A DNA stretch of 64,000 nucleotides, taken from the NCBI RefSeq assembly GCF_965204195.1, contig NZ_OZ241975.1, forward strand, positions 1,798,001-1,862,000, read 5' to 3'. The translations under genes and the position numbers were made by a program. Positions 17,050-26,152 of the stretch are shown piece after piece. The DNA is from Poriferisodalis sp965204195. Its GTDB lineage: Bacteria; Actinomycetota; Acidimicrobiia; Acidimicrobiales; Poriferisodalaceae. Positions within the stretch are counted from its first letter, which is position 1, and each line of letters starts with the position of its first letter. The notes under the pieces were generated by a model. That model saw only the letters and a program-made list of their open reading frames with translations. It was not told the origin of the DNA and did not search any database.

Positions 17050-18921
17050 ATGACTGTGCATCTCAGACGAGCCAACCCTGGCGCACGGCGAAAGTCGGTT
17101 CTGATGCCGAGGCCGCTGTTGGCGCTGGCAGCGGCCGTCTTGTTTGCCGTCGTCGCTGCCGGCGCTTCGACCGCTGCGGCTCAGCCGGCCCCGACCGCGC
17201 AGCCCAAGCCGCAAGCGGTCGTGGGGTCGCAGGTCGGTGAAGTTGTCGTCCAGTGGGATTCCGTCGAGGACGGGAACTACTTCCGGATCGGCTGGATCTC
17301 CAAGGCCGACTATGACGCCGCTGTGGCAGCCGGCAGGGAATGGATGGCTGCGTTCAGCTCGGTGAGCGTGGCCAACAGCGGTCAGGCGTCGCATGTCGTT
17401 GCGCACTTGATTCCTGGTGCGTCGTACTGGTTCATCGTCGGCGCCAGCGATCATCGTTATGGCGAGCCGCAGTGGTCGCCTTGGTCCGATTTGGTGCGGC
17501 TGCCCGGCGGACCGGCTGCCTGTGCCGGCGACCGTGAGGCGCTGGCAGCTCTCTACGATGCTGCCGGCGGGCCCGACTGGCGGAACAGCGTCAACTGGCT
17601 CAGCGATACCGCTCCCATCGATGAGTGGTTCGGCGTGTCCACCGACAGCGACGGCTGCGTGCTCGTCCTGTACCTCGACAGCAACGACCTGAGCGGGTCG
17701 ATACCGCCGGAACTGGCCCGGCTGTCGAGGTTGCGCTCGCTGCACCTGGGGAACAACGACCTGACCGGCCCGATACCGCCGGAACTGGCCGGGCTGGGCG
17801 ATCTGCGGGTGCTGGCGTTGGTGAACAACGACCTCAGCGGGGAGATCCCCGGCGAGCTGGGCGGCATGGCCAGGCTCAGCGTTCTCGATCTCGACGGCAA
17901 CGATCTGACCGGGCCGATACCGATCGAGCTGACCGGATCCGCTGAACTGCGTGTGGTGTCGCTGAACCGCAACATGCTCAGCGGCCCGATACCCCCCGAG
18001 TTCGGCGCCATGACCAATCTCACCAATCTGGAGCTGTGGCAGAACGAGCTGACCGGGACCGTCCCCGTCGAGCTGGGCAACCTTGTCAACCTCAGAACCC
18101 TCGACGTCGACGAGAACGAGCTGACCGGGACCATCCCCGCCGAGCTCGGCAACCTCACGGGTCTGAGGTACTTGTGGCTCCGCCAGAACCAGTTCACCGG
18201 CGGGATACCGCGGGAGCTGAACAACCTGTCCAATCTGGTTGTGCTGGGGCTGGACGGCAACCGCCTCACCGGCGAGATACCCGCGGCGTTCGGCAGCTTC
18301 GCCCGGCTGGAGTCCTTGTACCTCTACGACAACGATCTCACCGGCGAGATACCGGCGGAGCTCGGCAACCTGTCCGATCTCGAACGGCTGTACCTCTATG
18401 GCAACCGGCTGACGGGAGCAATTCCCGCAGAGCTGGGCAACCTGACCAGTCTGGAGCGCCTGTATCTCGACAGGAACCGTCTGACCGGGGAGATCCCGAC
18501 GAGTCTGGGCAACCTCGCCAGCCTCGAACGGCTGATCCTCGATCAGAACATGCTGACCGGCACCATCCCGACAGAATTCGGCAACCTGGCCGAGCTGACC
18601 TACCTGAGCGTGAACCGCAACCAGCTGAGCGGCCCGATCCCGCCCGAACTGGGCAACCTGACCGACCTTGAACAACTGCGGCTGGACAACAACCAGTTCA
18701 GCGGCTCGATCCCCCCATCGTTGGACAAGCTGATCAAGCTGGAGCAGCTCCACCTCGACAACAACCAGCTCAGCGGCTCGATCCCCACCTACCTGAACGA
18801 TCTGCCCGACCTGGCAGTGCTGTACCTCTCCAGCAACCAGTTCACCGGCTGCATACCGGCAGCGTTGCTCGACGTCGCCGACAACGACCTCGACGAACTC
18901 GGCTTGCAGACGTGCCCATGA
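17050..18921 (+). CDS. Secreted leucine-rich-repeat protein
   Basis: 623 residues. An Arg-rich start and a hydrophobic stretch ending TAAAQ|P form a Sec signal peptide. Next comes a fibronectin-III-like domain (about 40-140: VVVQWDSVEDGNYFRIGW, SYWFIVGASDH), then the LRR cap REALAALYDAAGGPDWRNSV. Seventeen 24-residue repeats of the plant-type pattern (LxLxxNxLTGxIPxELGNLxx) follow to the end. No anchor or LPXTG is seen, so the protein is probably released or loosely bound. ATG 17050 is preferred because GGAGGAG lies 5 bases upstream, inside the frame of the earlier ATG 17035. Likely role is protein binding or host interaction. Confidence 0.88.
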   Translation: MTVHLRRANPGARRKSVLMPRPLLALAAAVLFAVVAAGASTAAAQPAPTAQPKPQAVVGSQVGEVVVQWDSVEDGNYFRIGWISKADYDAAVAAGREWMAAFSSVSVANSGQASHVVAHLIPGASYWFIVGASDHRYGEPQWSPWSDLVRLPGGPAACAGDREALAALYDAAGGPDWRNSVNWLSDTAPIDEWFGVSTDSDGCVLVLYLDSNDLSGSIPPELARLSRLRSLHLGNNDLTGPIPPELAGLGDLRVLALVNNDLSGEIPGELGGMARLSVLDLDGNDLTGPIPIELTGSAELRVVSLNRNMLSGPIPPEFGAMTNLTNLELWQNELTGTVPVELGNLVNLRTLDVDENELTGTIPAELGNLTGLRYLWLRQNQFTGGIPRELNNLSNLVVLGLDGNRLTGEIPAAFGSFARLESLYLYDNDLTGEIPAELGNLSDLERLYLYGNRLTGAIPAELGNLTSLERLYLDRNRLTGEIPTSLGNLASLERLILDQNMLTGTIPTEFGNLAELTYLSVNRNQLSGPIPPELGNLTDLEQLRLDNNQFSGSIPPSLDKLIKLEQLHLDNNQLSGSIPTYLNDLPDLAVLYLSSNQFTGCIPAALLDVADNDLDELGLQTCP

Positions 18922-18948
18922 GCAACGGCGTGGCCACCGCCGAGCTGT

Positions 18949-19518
18949 TTACCCGCTGGCTGGGACTACGCCGTCGGAACGGGTCCAGATGAGCGGGAAC
19001 TCCGGACTGTCCATGAGGTCGCCGTCGGTGAGGGTGGGGGCCAGCTGTGAGTCGCCCGGCGTGCCGGTGCGTTCGAGGTAGCGCACGTCGTCGCCGAGGA
19101 ACCGGAGGGCGAGAGCGCGGCGGTGCCGGTCGCTGGTGTTGCCCGTGGCGCCGTGGACCGTGCGGACGTGGTGGACGATCGCGTCGCCGGGTTCTGCCGG
19201 GCACCAGACGATGTCGAATTCGGCCTCGTTGCCTTCGATATCGGGCAGTGGTTCGAGGGTCGACCCGAGGATCGGATCCTGGGTCACGAACGCGTTGGCT
19301 GCGTAGATGTCCCACTTGTGGGAGGCCCGCACGTAGCCCATCATCCCGTTGGACGCATCGACTCGGTCGAGCGGCATCCACACCGTGCAGGCCTGGTCGC
19401 CGGTCAGGTGAAAGTACGGCGCGTCCTGGTGGAACGCAGTGCGACGGATCGAACCAGGTTCTTTGGAGAACAGCTGCTCGCCATCGGAGAGGGGACGCCG
19501 ATGCGGTTTCGGGTGGAG
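18949..19518 (-). pseudogene. Phytanoyl-CoA dioxygenase family remnant, 5' end lost
   Basis: The frame reads through TAFHQDAPYFHLTGDQACTV and MPLDRVDASNGMMGYVRASH to RTVHGATGNTSDRHRRALAL, so the Fe(II) ligands H-x-D and the distal His of a PhyH dioxygenase are present. About 80-100 N-terminal residues are missing. The frame is closed by TAG at 19519-19521, inside the 20-bp attachment repeat, and no ATG, GTG or TTG precedes the H-x-D motif; the only usable start is GTG 19383, after it. The gene is therefore cut exactly at the island boundary and is very probably inactive. Confidence 0.82.
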
Positions 19519-19528
19519 CTAAGGGGAA
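19509..19528 (+). repeat. Left attachment-site copy of the tRNA-Ala 3' end
   Basis: The 20 bases tcgggtggagctaaggggaa recur exactly at 44258-44277, where they form the last 15 bases of tRNA-Ala(GGC) and 5 flanking bases. Both copies have the same orientation, as expected for site-specific integration at a tRNA 3' end. The remaining 24.7 kb lies between them. The left copy also coincides with the truncation point of the PhyH remnant. Confidence 0.85.
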
Positions 19529-19813
19529 CGCATAGACACTGGTCAGAGGCGATTTCTGACTCTGGTTCCCTAGAAGTTCCCTAGACCACTCGGGACAGGA
19601 CCTCGAGGTGTGGTGTCTGGCCGCAACGTTGCGCAGCGCTGTGGCGGTGCGTCCAGTCCCTCGGTGGACGGGTGCGGCCGGGTGCGCCATGCGGTGTTGG
19701 CAATAGGGTGCGTTGATGCCTGCACGGGTGTGGTGGCGGGAGCGAACTGCCGTTGGGACGACGTGCGGCTCGGTGCGGCCGCTGGCCTGCCAACAAGTTG
19801 AGGGCTGGCAGTT

Positions 19814-22078
19814 GTGATTACGAGCTTCGATCTGCACCAGCTTGGCTGGCATGATTTTCAGTCGCTGTGCCGCACGGTCGCACGAGAGGTGCTGGGGCAG
19901 ACGCTCATAGCGTTTGCCGACGGCCGCGATGCTGGCCGGGACGGGGCGTTCTACGGCAATTGGAAGAAGGAAGGCGGCAACGCAGCGAGCCGTAGCTTCG
20001 TCTTGCAGGCCAAGCACACCCGCATCCGGGACAAGACGCTGATCCCATCGATGCTCACCGACGAGTTCGAGAAGGCGGAAAAGCTCGCTCAGCGCGGCCT
20101 ATGCGACGTCTATGTGCTGATGACCAACGCCAAGCTGACTGAGGACAACGAGAAGCAGATTGTCGCAAGGTTCCGAAAGGCCGGCGCCGCCGAGGTCCAC
20201 TGTCTGGGCGCGGCGTGGTTCGACGAGACCATTGCCGAGAACAAGCGACTGCGAATGCTCGTGCCTCGCCTGTATGGGCTCGGTGATCTCACCCAGATTC
20301 TCGACAGCCGTGCCTATGAGCAGGCCAGCGCCATCTTGGAGAGTATGGCGACCGATCTCGCCAAGCTTGTTCGGACTTCAACCTACGAGCGCTCAGCCCA
20401 AGCACTCAGGAAGCATGGGCTGGTCCTACTCATGGGTGCTCCGATGACAGGCAAGACCACCATCGCGGCTCACTTGGCGATCTCCAGCGCTGACGTCTAC
20501 GACACCGAGGTTGTGAAACTCACCGACGCGGCCACGCTGGAGAACCGATGGAACCCCGGCGAGCGCCAGCTGTTCTGGCTCGACGACGCATTCGGCGACA
20601 CTCAGATCCGCAGCGAACTCGTTCACGCGTGGAAATCCGCTATGCCGACAGTGCGCGCTGCCATCGCGCGCGACTGCAGGTTCGTGCTCACGTGCCGCGA
20701 CTACGTGTTCCGGGCAGCGGAGCCGATGCTCAAGAGTGACTCGCTGTCGCTGCTAGCCGATGGCGAGGTGGTGGTCGACGTCAGCAATCTCTCGATGCAA
20801 GAGCGACGGCAGGTCCTCTACAACCACCTTGAGCACGGCAACCAGGACCGCCGCTTCATTTCGCAACTGCTGCCGTTCCTCGACGGTTTCGCTGAACACC
20901 CCGGATTCACGCCTGAGCTCGCGAGACGCCTGTCGGAGCCGCAATTCACCAAGCAAATCCACCCGGTGTCGCGCGAGGCGCTCGACCGCTTCCTCGCGGA
21001 GCCGCGCGAGCTGTTGCTGGACGTCTTTAGGGGACTCGACCCTGACAGCATCGCGGCGATCGGGCTGATATTTGCCGAGGGAAACTGGCTCGCCTCACCG
21101 GTAAGGCTCAGCGACACGAGCGCGGAGCTCGTCGAGCGACTCGGCGGCACTCTCCCGGGAGTGATTCGCTCACTCGAGAGCCTCGACGGATCGCTAGTGG
21201 CAATGGTGCGACGCGACGGCGAGGCCGGCTGGACGTTCGCCCATCCAACGATGTCGGACGCGTTCTCCGACTACGCGCGCCGGCCCGAGCTGTTGCACTT
21301 GGTCCTGGACAAGATGTCGCCTCGGGCGCTGCTGCGGCGCACAGTTTGCGGCGACGTACCCATCACCGGATCGCTGATGATCCCGAGACCGCTGTGGCCA
21401 ACGGTGGCACAACGCCTGTCGGACCCGCCCGAAGGACCCGACCGAAGTGGTGCTGAGGATCGCCGAGACAACTATCTCGCCCACAACTGCTCGGCGCAGT
21501 TCCTTGCCGAGTACTTCGAACAACGCCCCAACGAACTCGAACGCCTAGGCACGCCCAAGCTGATGCTCGACGCATGCGCGAGCAACCACCTCACCCTTAC
21601 ATTGCACGAGCACGACCTGCTCCCCGAGCCGGTCAGAGCCCGATTCGCTTCGCGCCTCATCGACTTCTGCGTAGACGGTGACGACTTCGGCGTGCTGACA
21701 GACGACGAATTCCGCTCGATGCTCACCGACGACGAAATGGCGACGCTGAGGTCGCGGCTACGCGCGAGCGCCTTTCCTCGGCCACGGCAGGTCTTTGAGT
21801 GGCACGTCGGCATCGGCTCGATTGAGGAGGACCGCGAATACTGGAGCGCCCCGATCGAGGAATTCGCGGAGGCCATCGACGCGCATTTCCCCAACGACGC
21901 AGAAGCATCAGAGTTCTCGTCAGCCTTGAGGCGGCTAAGAGCTGACTACGTGCACGAAGGACTATGGGACGCCGCATACGCCAACTCGACCGAGGACGTC
22001 CGAGCGCCAGCCGCGAACGACGCGGCAGCATCGTCTGATCGGAGCGTGTTCGACGACCTGCTGGACGACGAGGCCTGA
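19814..22078 (+). CDS. Endonuclease-domain STAND-like NTPase (REase + nSTAND3-like)
   Basis: 754 residues. The first about 130 look like a restriction-endonuclease fold of the Mrr type: DLHQLGWHDFQSLCRTVARE, acidic residues in DGRDAGRDGAF (about 36-46) and SRSFVLQAKH with Gln65-x-Lys67. From about 190 a P-loop NTPase follows, with Walker A GAPMTGKTT (about 208) and Walker B LFWLDDAF (about 253). A long helical C-terminal region without recognisable repeats acts as the likely sensor. This architecture matches nSTAND3-type defence ATPases, which trigger an effector on detecting phage. Start GTG 19814. It is the first gene inside the left island end. Confidence 0.78.
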   Translation: MITSFDLHQLGWHDFQSLCRTVAREVLGQTLIAFADGRDAGRDGAFYGNWKKEGGNAASRSFVLQAKHTRIRDKTLIPSMLTDEFEKAEKLAQRGLCDVYVLMTNAKLTEDNEKQIVARFRKAGAAEVHCLGAAWFDETIAENKRLRMLVPRLYGLGDLTQILDSRAYEQASAILESMATDLAKLVRTSTYERSAQALRKHGLVLLMGAPMTGKTTIAAHLAISSADVYDTEVVKLTDAATLENRWNPGERQLFWLDDAFGDTQIRSELVHAWKSAMPTVRAAIARDCRFVLTCRDYVFRAAEPMLKSDSLSLLADGEVVVDVSNLSMQERRQVLYNHLEHGNQDRRFISQLLPFLDGFAEHPGFTPELARRLSEPQFTKQIHPVSREALDRFLAEPRELLLDVFRGLDPDSIAAIGLIFAEGNWLASPVRLSDTSAELVERLGGTLPGVIRSLESLDGSLVAMVRRDGEAGWTFAHPTMSDAFSDYARRPELLHLVLDKMSPRALLRRTVCGDVPITGSLMIPRPLWPTVAQRLSDPPEGPDRSGAEDRRDNYLAHNCSAQFLAEYFEQRPNELERLGTPKLMLDACASNHLTLTLHEHDLLPEPVRARFASRLIDFCVDGDDFGVLTDDEFRSMLTDDEMATLRSRLRASAFPRPRQVFEWHVGIGSIEEDREYWSAPIEEFAEAIDAHFPNDAEASEFSSALRRLRADYVHEGLWDAAYANSTEDVRAPAANDAAASSDRSVFDDLLDDEA

Positions 22079-22342
22079 CCAGGACTGGCCCGCAAGTCAA
22101 CGCGTAGACCGGCCCGCACAGCGGCGCACGCCTGCTTCGCGGACCGAATAGCGACGCCAGTGCATCTCTCCGGCTTCGGCGCGCGGCCATCGGTGCCTAA
22201 GGGGGGAACGCGGCCTTTCTCGCGGCGCGTGTGAACCGCAGCGAGAGCCGTGATGTTCGTCGACACAGCTGCCGGTGTTTCCTTTGAGCTTGTTTGGGCA
22301 GTATCCCTTTGTGGTTTGTTATTTACATTTGGTATCTTATTT

Positions 22343-23389
22343 ATGGTGTCTGTAAATAACCCTGTAAGCATAAATATAGGATTGGAGCTTGAAGCCGAAG
22401 TTCTTCAGATTCTGCGCGACATTCCAGGACTCGATGTACAGACGGGCCATGCTCCCGCTGACGGTGCCGATGCTGTCATACGGGGTGCGGGAACACCGAC
22501 TCCTATTGCGATCGAGGTCAAGACCCGCGTCAACGCCGCCAACGTTCATCAGATCATCTACCAGGCGCGAGGCATGTCGATGCCGATGGTCGTCATCGCG
22601 CGAGACATGACCGGAGGCGCACGCGCGGCGCTTGCTGCGGAGGGCATCGGGGCGATCGACGGTCTCGGCAATATCCGTTTGGAGCTGCCGGGGCTGCTCG
22701 TGCGAATCGAAAGCGCAGCGCGGCGACCGCGCCCCAAGTCTCGTACGACCCTGTTGGGCAAGACCAGTCTTGTAGCGCAGGCGATGCTCCTCGACACCGG
22801 CAGGACGTGGCACGTCAACGAACTGGCCGAGCACGCTGGCGTCTCCCCGGCACTCGCACATCGCGTACTGCAGCGACTCGTCGACCTGGAGATCGTCGCA
22901 TCCCAGGGCGCAGGACCGTCCAAGCAGCGACGCCTTGTCGAGCCTTCGGCCCTGTTGGACCTCTGGGTGGAGGAACACCGTGATCGCAGCCGGCGGCACC
23001 TCGCCTTCATGTTGGCGTCCGGCTCTGAGGACTTGGCGGCGACGGTGTGTCACAGTCTCGAGTTGATCGGCGTGAGCTACGCGTTGACGGCCGCCGCAGC
23101 GATCGCGCACATCGCTCCCATCCTCACCAACGTTCCAGTCGTCGAGGTGTGGCTCGCGGGGAGCGCCGATCCGCGCGCTGTGTGCGCAGAAATAGGAGCA
23201 GACGAAGTCACGTCGGGGCCTAACGTCGTCTTTCGGCAGGAACGCGACGACGTTCCCTTGGCATTCCGGACGCGAAGAGACGGCGTCTGGTTCGCCAATG
23301 TGTGTCGTCTGTATTTCGACGCGAGCCGGGATCCTCAGCGAGGACAAGAGCAGGCAGCCCACCTGCGGCGCGAAGTGATCGGATTCTGA
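22343..23389 (+). CDS. AbiEi-type (AbiEi_2-like) regulator
   Basis: About 348 residues. The N-terminal part has LEAEVLQILRDIPGL, IAIEVKTR and EGIGAIDGLGNIRLELPG, the last being the 'giD-GN' turn seen in AbiEi_2-type proteins. A winged helix follows (WHVNELAEHAGVSPALAHRV then LQRLVDLEIV). Such proteins usually repress and neutralise a nucleotidyltransferase toxin encoded next door. The start is uncertain: ATG 22250 would add a hydrophobic stretch encoded by an AT-rich, promoter-like segment; ATG 22343 and TTG 22382 are in the same frame. The partner gene overlaps the stop (TGATG). Confidence 0.65.
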   Translation: MVSVNNPVSINIGLELEAEVLQILRDIPGLDVQTGHAPADGADAVIRGAGTPTPIAIEVKTRVNAANVHQIIYQARGMSMPMVVIARDMTGGARAALAAEGIGAIDGLGNIRLELPGLLVRIESAARRPRPKSRTTLLGKTSLVAQAMLLDTGRTWHVNELAEHAGVSPALAHRVLQRLVDLEIVASQGAGPSKQRRLVEPSALLDLWVEEHRDRSRRHLAFMLASGSEDLAATVCHSLELIGVSYALTAAAAIAHIAPILTNVPVVEVWLAGSADPRAVCAEIGADEVTSGPNVVFRQERDDVPLAFRTRRDGVWFANVCRLYFDASRDPQRGQEQAAHLRREVIGF

Positions 23390-23952
23390 TGGCACCAGAG
23401 CACCACAGCGTCGACGGCACCAGAGTTGACGTCGAGTTCATCTGCGAAACCGATCAAGTACCTCCGGGTCGCATCCACCGCCTAAAGCAAGGAACCGGTT
23501 CGGGCTTCGCTGCATTCAACGCACGTTGTGCCGGTCTCACCTCACAGGACAACGTCGAAGTGCCGGTGACCGCTGAACGCCTCGACGCAGGCGGATTGTC
23601 GACCGTGACCCTTCGCGTCGCCGGCGTGCTGACGTTCACCGCGCTCAAAGTGCTGGCATTTCAGGATCGCCATCACAGCAAGGACTCCTACGACCTCGTC
23701 TACACGTTGAACAACTACGAGAACGGGCCGAAAGCAGCAGGCGAGGTCGCAGCCCAGAGCCCTGTGCGCTCCGAGACATCGGTCGCGGAGGCGCTTGGAG
23801 TCTTGCGGGAGCGGTTCGAATCGCCGGACCACGACGGCCCGGCTGCTTATGCGAATTTCATGGCCGACCGAGATGATCAAGAGCACAAGGCGCGCTTGCG
23901 CAACGAAGCAGTCGCGGTAGTGCGGCAATTCTTGTCCAGCGCAGGAGCCTGA
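23389..23952 (+). CDS. AbiEii-like partner lacking the nucleotidyltransferase motif
   Basis: 187 residues from ATG 23389, which overlaps the preceding stop. The C-terminal half has LTFTALKVLAFQDRHHSKDSYDLVY, the K..A..DR...KD.YDL pattern of the helical half of AbiEii-type nucleotidyltransferases. The GS...D-x-D catalytic strand-helix unit expected at the N-terminus is absent, and no in-frame extension supplies it. It may be a 5'-deleted toxin, or a shortened partner with a non-catalytic role. Coexpression with the AbiEi-like gene is clear from the overlap. Confidence 0.55.
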   Translation: MAPEHHSVDGTRVDVEFICETDQVPPGRIHRLKQGTGSGFAAFNARCAGLTSQDNVEVPVTAERLDAGGLSTVTLRVAGVLTFTALKVLAFQDRHHSKDSYDLVYTLNNYENGPKAAGEVAAQSPVRSETSVAEALGVLRERFESPDHDGPAAYANFMADRDDQEHKARLRNEAVAVVRQFLSSAGA

Positions 23953-24102
23953 ACGCATCCGAAGCCAGACCCACGACCGCTCAGACTGATCGGCTTCCTG
24001 GCGACGTGGCCACGCACGAGAGCACACCGAGACGACGAATCACCCCGTGTCCTGTAGAGGCTCTGGGGGTCCACCTGCCAACAACCGCCAGGTACACGCC
24101 AC

Positions 24103-25410
24103 CTAGTTCTGTGTGGCGATCTCGATCGTTTCGTACAGGGCTGGCAGCGTTCGCGGCCCACTGAAATCGGCCATCGGACTGAGTCTCAGGTACAACTCGT
24201 GTGCGGAGCGGGCTTCGTCGTCTTGGCCCGGCCGCACGGCGGTGTACTGCGCCACGAATTCATCTTGGTCGTATGGAACATTGGCTTCGACGGGCAGGAG
24301 GAGCACGATGGCATCCAGCCTCATCAGTCGCCCCTCGCCGCCGAGCGGGAGGTGTCTTCGCATCGTCAGGAGTATCTCCCAAACGTCAACGAGGCCCTTG
24401 GCAAATCGTTGGTAGGAGTCGCGGTCGACATACCTCAGTGCCAGCAAGCAGACCACCCAAATTGGCCAGATTCGCTCGTACCGCCGTGAGGGCAATGCGA
24501 GATTCGCATGACGGACAACCTGTTCCACGTCGCGCAGGCGCCCGCCGCAGTTGTTGGCCACGAGAATCAGCAGGTCACGAATGATGTGACTGGCTTGCTG
24601 CAACTCGCTGCTGCTGTGCTCGGCGAGCGATAGGCAGGTATTGGATACGTAGGAGGCCCACTCCTCGTCGGTCGGTTGCCGCAGCTGCATCGAGAGGTCT
24701 ACGAATCGGCGCAGGTAGCCGTCTACGTCGCATTCGACCCCGTACAGCGTCTCTACGGCGTGCCCAAGTTCGGCGCGATTCACGCCGAACACGATCACGA
24801 CCCCGGGCACGTCGAAGAGGTGCCGAGCCTTGTTGAGCAAGTCGAGCGCGTAGGTCGGCTCGCATCGGTCAAGCTCGTCCACGAAGACCACGAGATTGCC
24901 CTTGAGTGCGTCTACCTGGGCCCGAAGCGATGTTCTGAATTTGGACACGTTGGATTCGATGTCAAGCCAGTCATCGAAGACCGAGGCGTCAGCGGATTCG
25001 TTGCGTGCAATGAGACCCTTGCTGAGAATTGCGGCGGCCCGCCAACCGATCTGTTTGGCAGTTTCCTTCACCGAATCCCAAGAACCCTCCTCATCCAATT
25101 CCGCCGTCAGCGCGGCAACCAAGTCGATCAGCGGGCGCCCGGTGTGACCTTGCTGCCACGCATTGAATTCGACCGTGCGCGCCGCAGGCCCCTCAAGGTG
25201 GGCTGCGCACATTTGCAGAAACGACGACTTGCCAGTCCCGTACGCGCCCTCGACAGACACCACCAGCGGCCCAGCGGCGTTCTCGATGACTTGGCACAAC
25301 GACTTGACCGACTCCTCGCGATGCAGCTGATCGCTGCCGAACGGATCATCCTTTGTGACCACAAACTCGGGAGGACGAAGATCAGTCGGACGAGGCTGAC
25401 TGTCGGACAT
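24103..25410 (-). CDS. KAP-family P-loop NTPase
   Basis: 435 residues. Walker A is GAYGTGKSSFLQ near residue 55 and Walker B is VVFVDELDRCEPTYALDLL near 175, the DELDRC form being typical of KAP NTPases. VVIVFGVNRAELGHAVETLYG follows as sensor region. KAP proteins are STAND-related ATPases, often membrane-associated and frequent in mobile elements and defence loci. A GGAG ribosome site precedes ATG 25410. No transmembrane insertion is obvious here, but IWPIWVVCLLAL is hydrophobic. The neighbours on the right encode membrane proteins. Confidence 0.85.
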   Translation of the reverse strand: MSDSQPRPTDLRPPEFVVTKDDPFGSDQLHREESVKSLCQVIENAAGPLVVSVEGAYGTGKSSFLQMCAAHLEGPAARTVEFNAWQQGHTGRPLIDLVAALTAELDEEGSWDSVKETAKQIGWRAAAILSKGLIARNESADASVFDDWLDIESNVSKFRTSLRAQVDALKGNLVVFVDELDRCEPTYALDLLNKARHLFDVPGVVIVFGVNRAELGHAVETLYGVECDVDGYLRRFVDLSMQLRQPTDEEWASYVSNTCLSLAEHSSSELQQASHIIRDLLILVANNCGGRLRDVEQVVRHANLALPSRRYERIWPIWVVCLLALRYVDRDSYQRFAKGLVDVWEILLTMRRHLPLGGEGRLMRLDAIVLLLPVEANVPYDQDEFVAQYTAVRPGQDDEARSAHELYLRLSPMADFSGPRTLPALYETIEIATQN

Positions 25411-25514
25411 ACGAGACGCTCCTAGGTCAAGGCCCCGTCAGGCTAGGGACAACTAGTGAGCACGGACCGGCAGCGTCGGCGCACGGCACTCGCCCTGAGT
25501 GGCCAGCGCATACG

Positions 25515-26075
25515 GTGATCCCACAGTCGGTGATACACGCCGACTCGGCTACAGAAGGCTGGTGCAGTGTGTTTGTTGTGCATCGCATGGTGCGCGGCTC
25601 GGAGGACGACAGTTGGTGGTGGAATCGCGGCTTCCCGATAGCGGCGGCTGTCTTCGCACCGGTGTTCGCGTTCGTCACGTTGGGCGTCAAGCAGGCGATC
25701 GGCGTGGACATCGTGCACGAGATCGTCCGGGCCCTGGAGCACGCGAGCGATGTATCGATCGCCTTCAGCGGTGCCGCGCTCGCCGCAGGCCTAGTAGGGC
25801 TCACATTGATCGCCCCCGCCACTATCGAGCGCTCCGCAGACGGTGAGACATCGGACCCTGGGCTGAGGGCCGCAGCGATCTGCCTAGCGGTCACGACGTT
25901 TTCTGCGACGGCTGAGTTCGCGGCTCAGTGGTTCTTCGCCGCGTTCGGCGATCTCTCCGAGAACGTTCGGGCGTTTCCGGCCATGTTCCTGTTGACGTTT
26001 CTAGTCATCCTTGTAGATGGGCTCCTAGGAACGCCGTTCTGGATCGTCCGGCTGCTGCAGACGCGTGCCAACTAG
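25515..26075 (+). CDS. Four-helix membrane protein, unknown function
   Basis: Up to 186 residues with four probable transmembrane helices (FPIAAAVFAPVFAFVTLGV, IAFSGAALAAGLVGLTLI, AAAICLAVTTFSATAEFAAQ and AMFLLTFLVILVDGLL). No enzymatic motif is recognised. The start is uncertain: GTG 25515, GTG 25569 and ATG 25587 are in frame, and the first residues before the helix SWWWNRGF are poorly conserved in character. It diverges from the KAP gene (104 bp apart), so the two may share a control region and act together at the membrane. Confidence 0.5.
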   Translation: MIPQSVIHADSATEGWCSVFVVHRMVRGSEDDSWWWNRGFPIAAAVFAPVFAFVTLGVKQAIGVDIVHEIVRALEHASDVSIAFSGAALAAGLVGLTLIAPATIERSADGETSDPGLRAAAICLAVTTFSATAEFAAQWFFAAFGDLSENVRAFPAMFLLTFLVILVDGLLGTPFWIVRLLQTRAN

Positions 26076-26152
26076 TCGAATACCTCCGGCCCCTCGCAGG
26101 CGACGTGGCCGTCAGGGACACTGCCTACGCCGCTTCGCCGTGTGACTGCGTG

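Noticed and set aside
16906..18753. Long minus-strand frame (615 codons) opposite the LRR gene
   Set aside because: Its apparent repeats mirror the 24-residue LRRs on the plus strand; no signal peptide or domain of its own.
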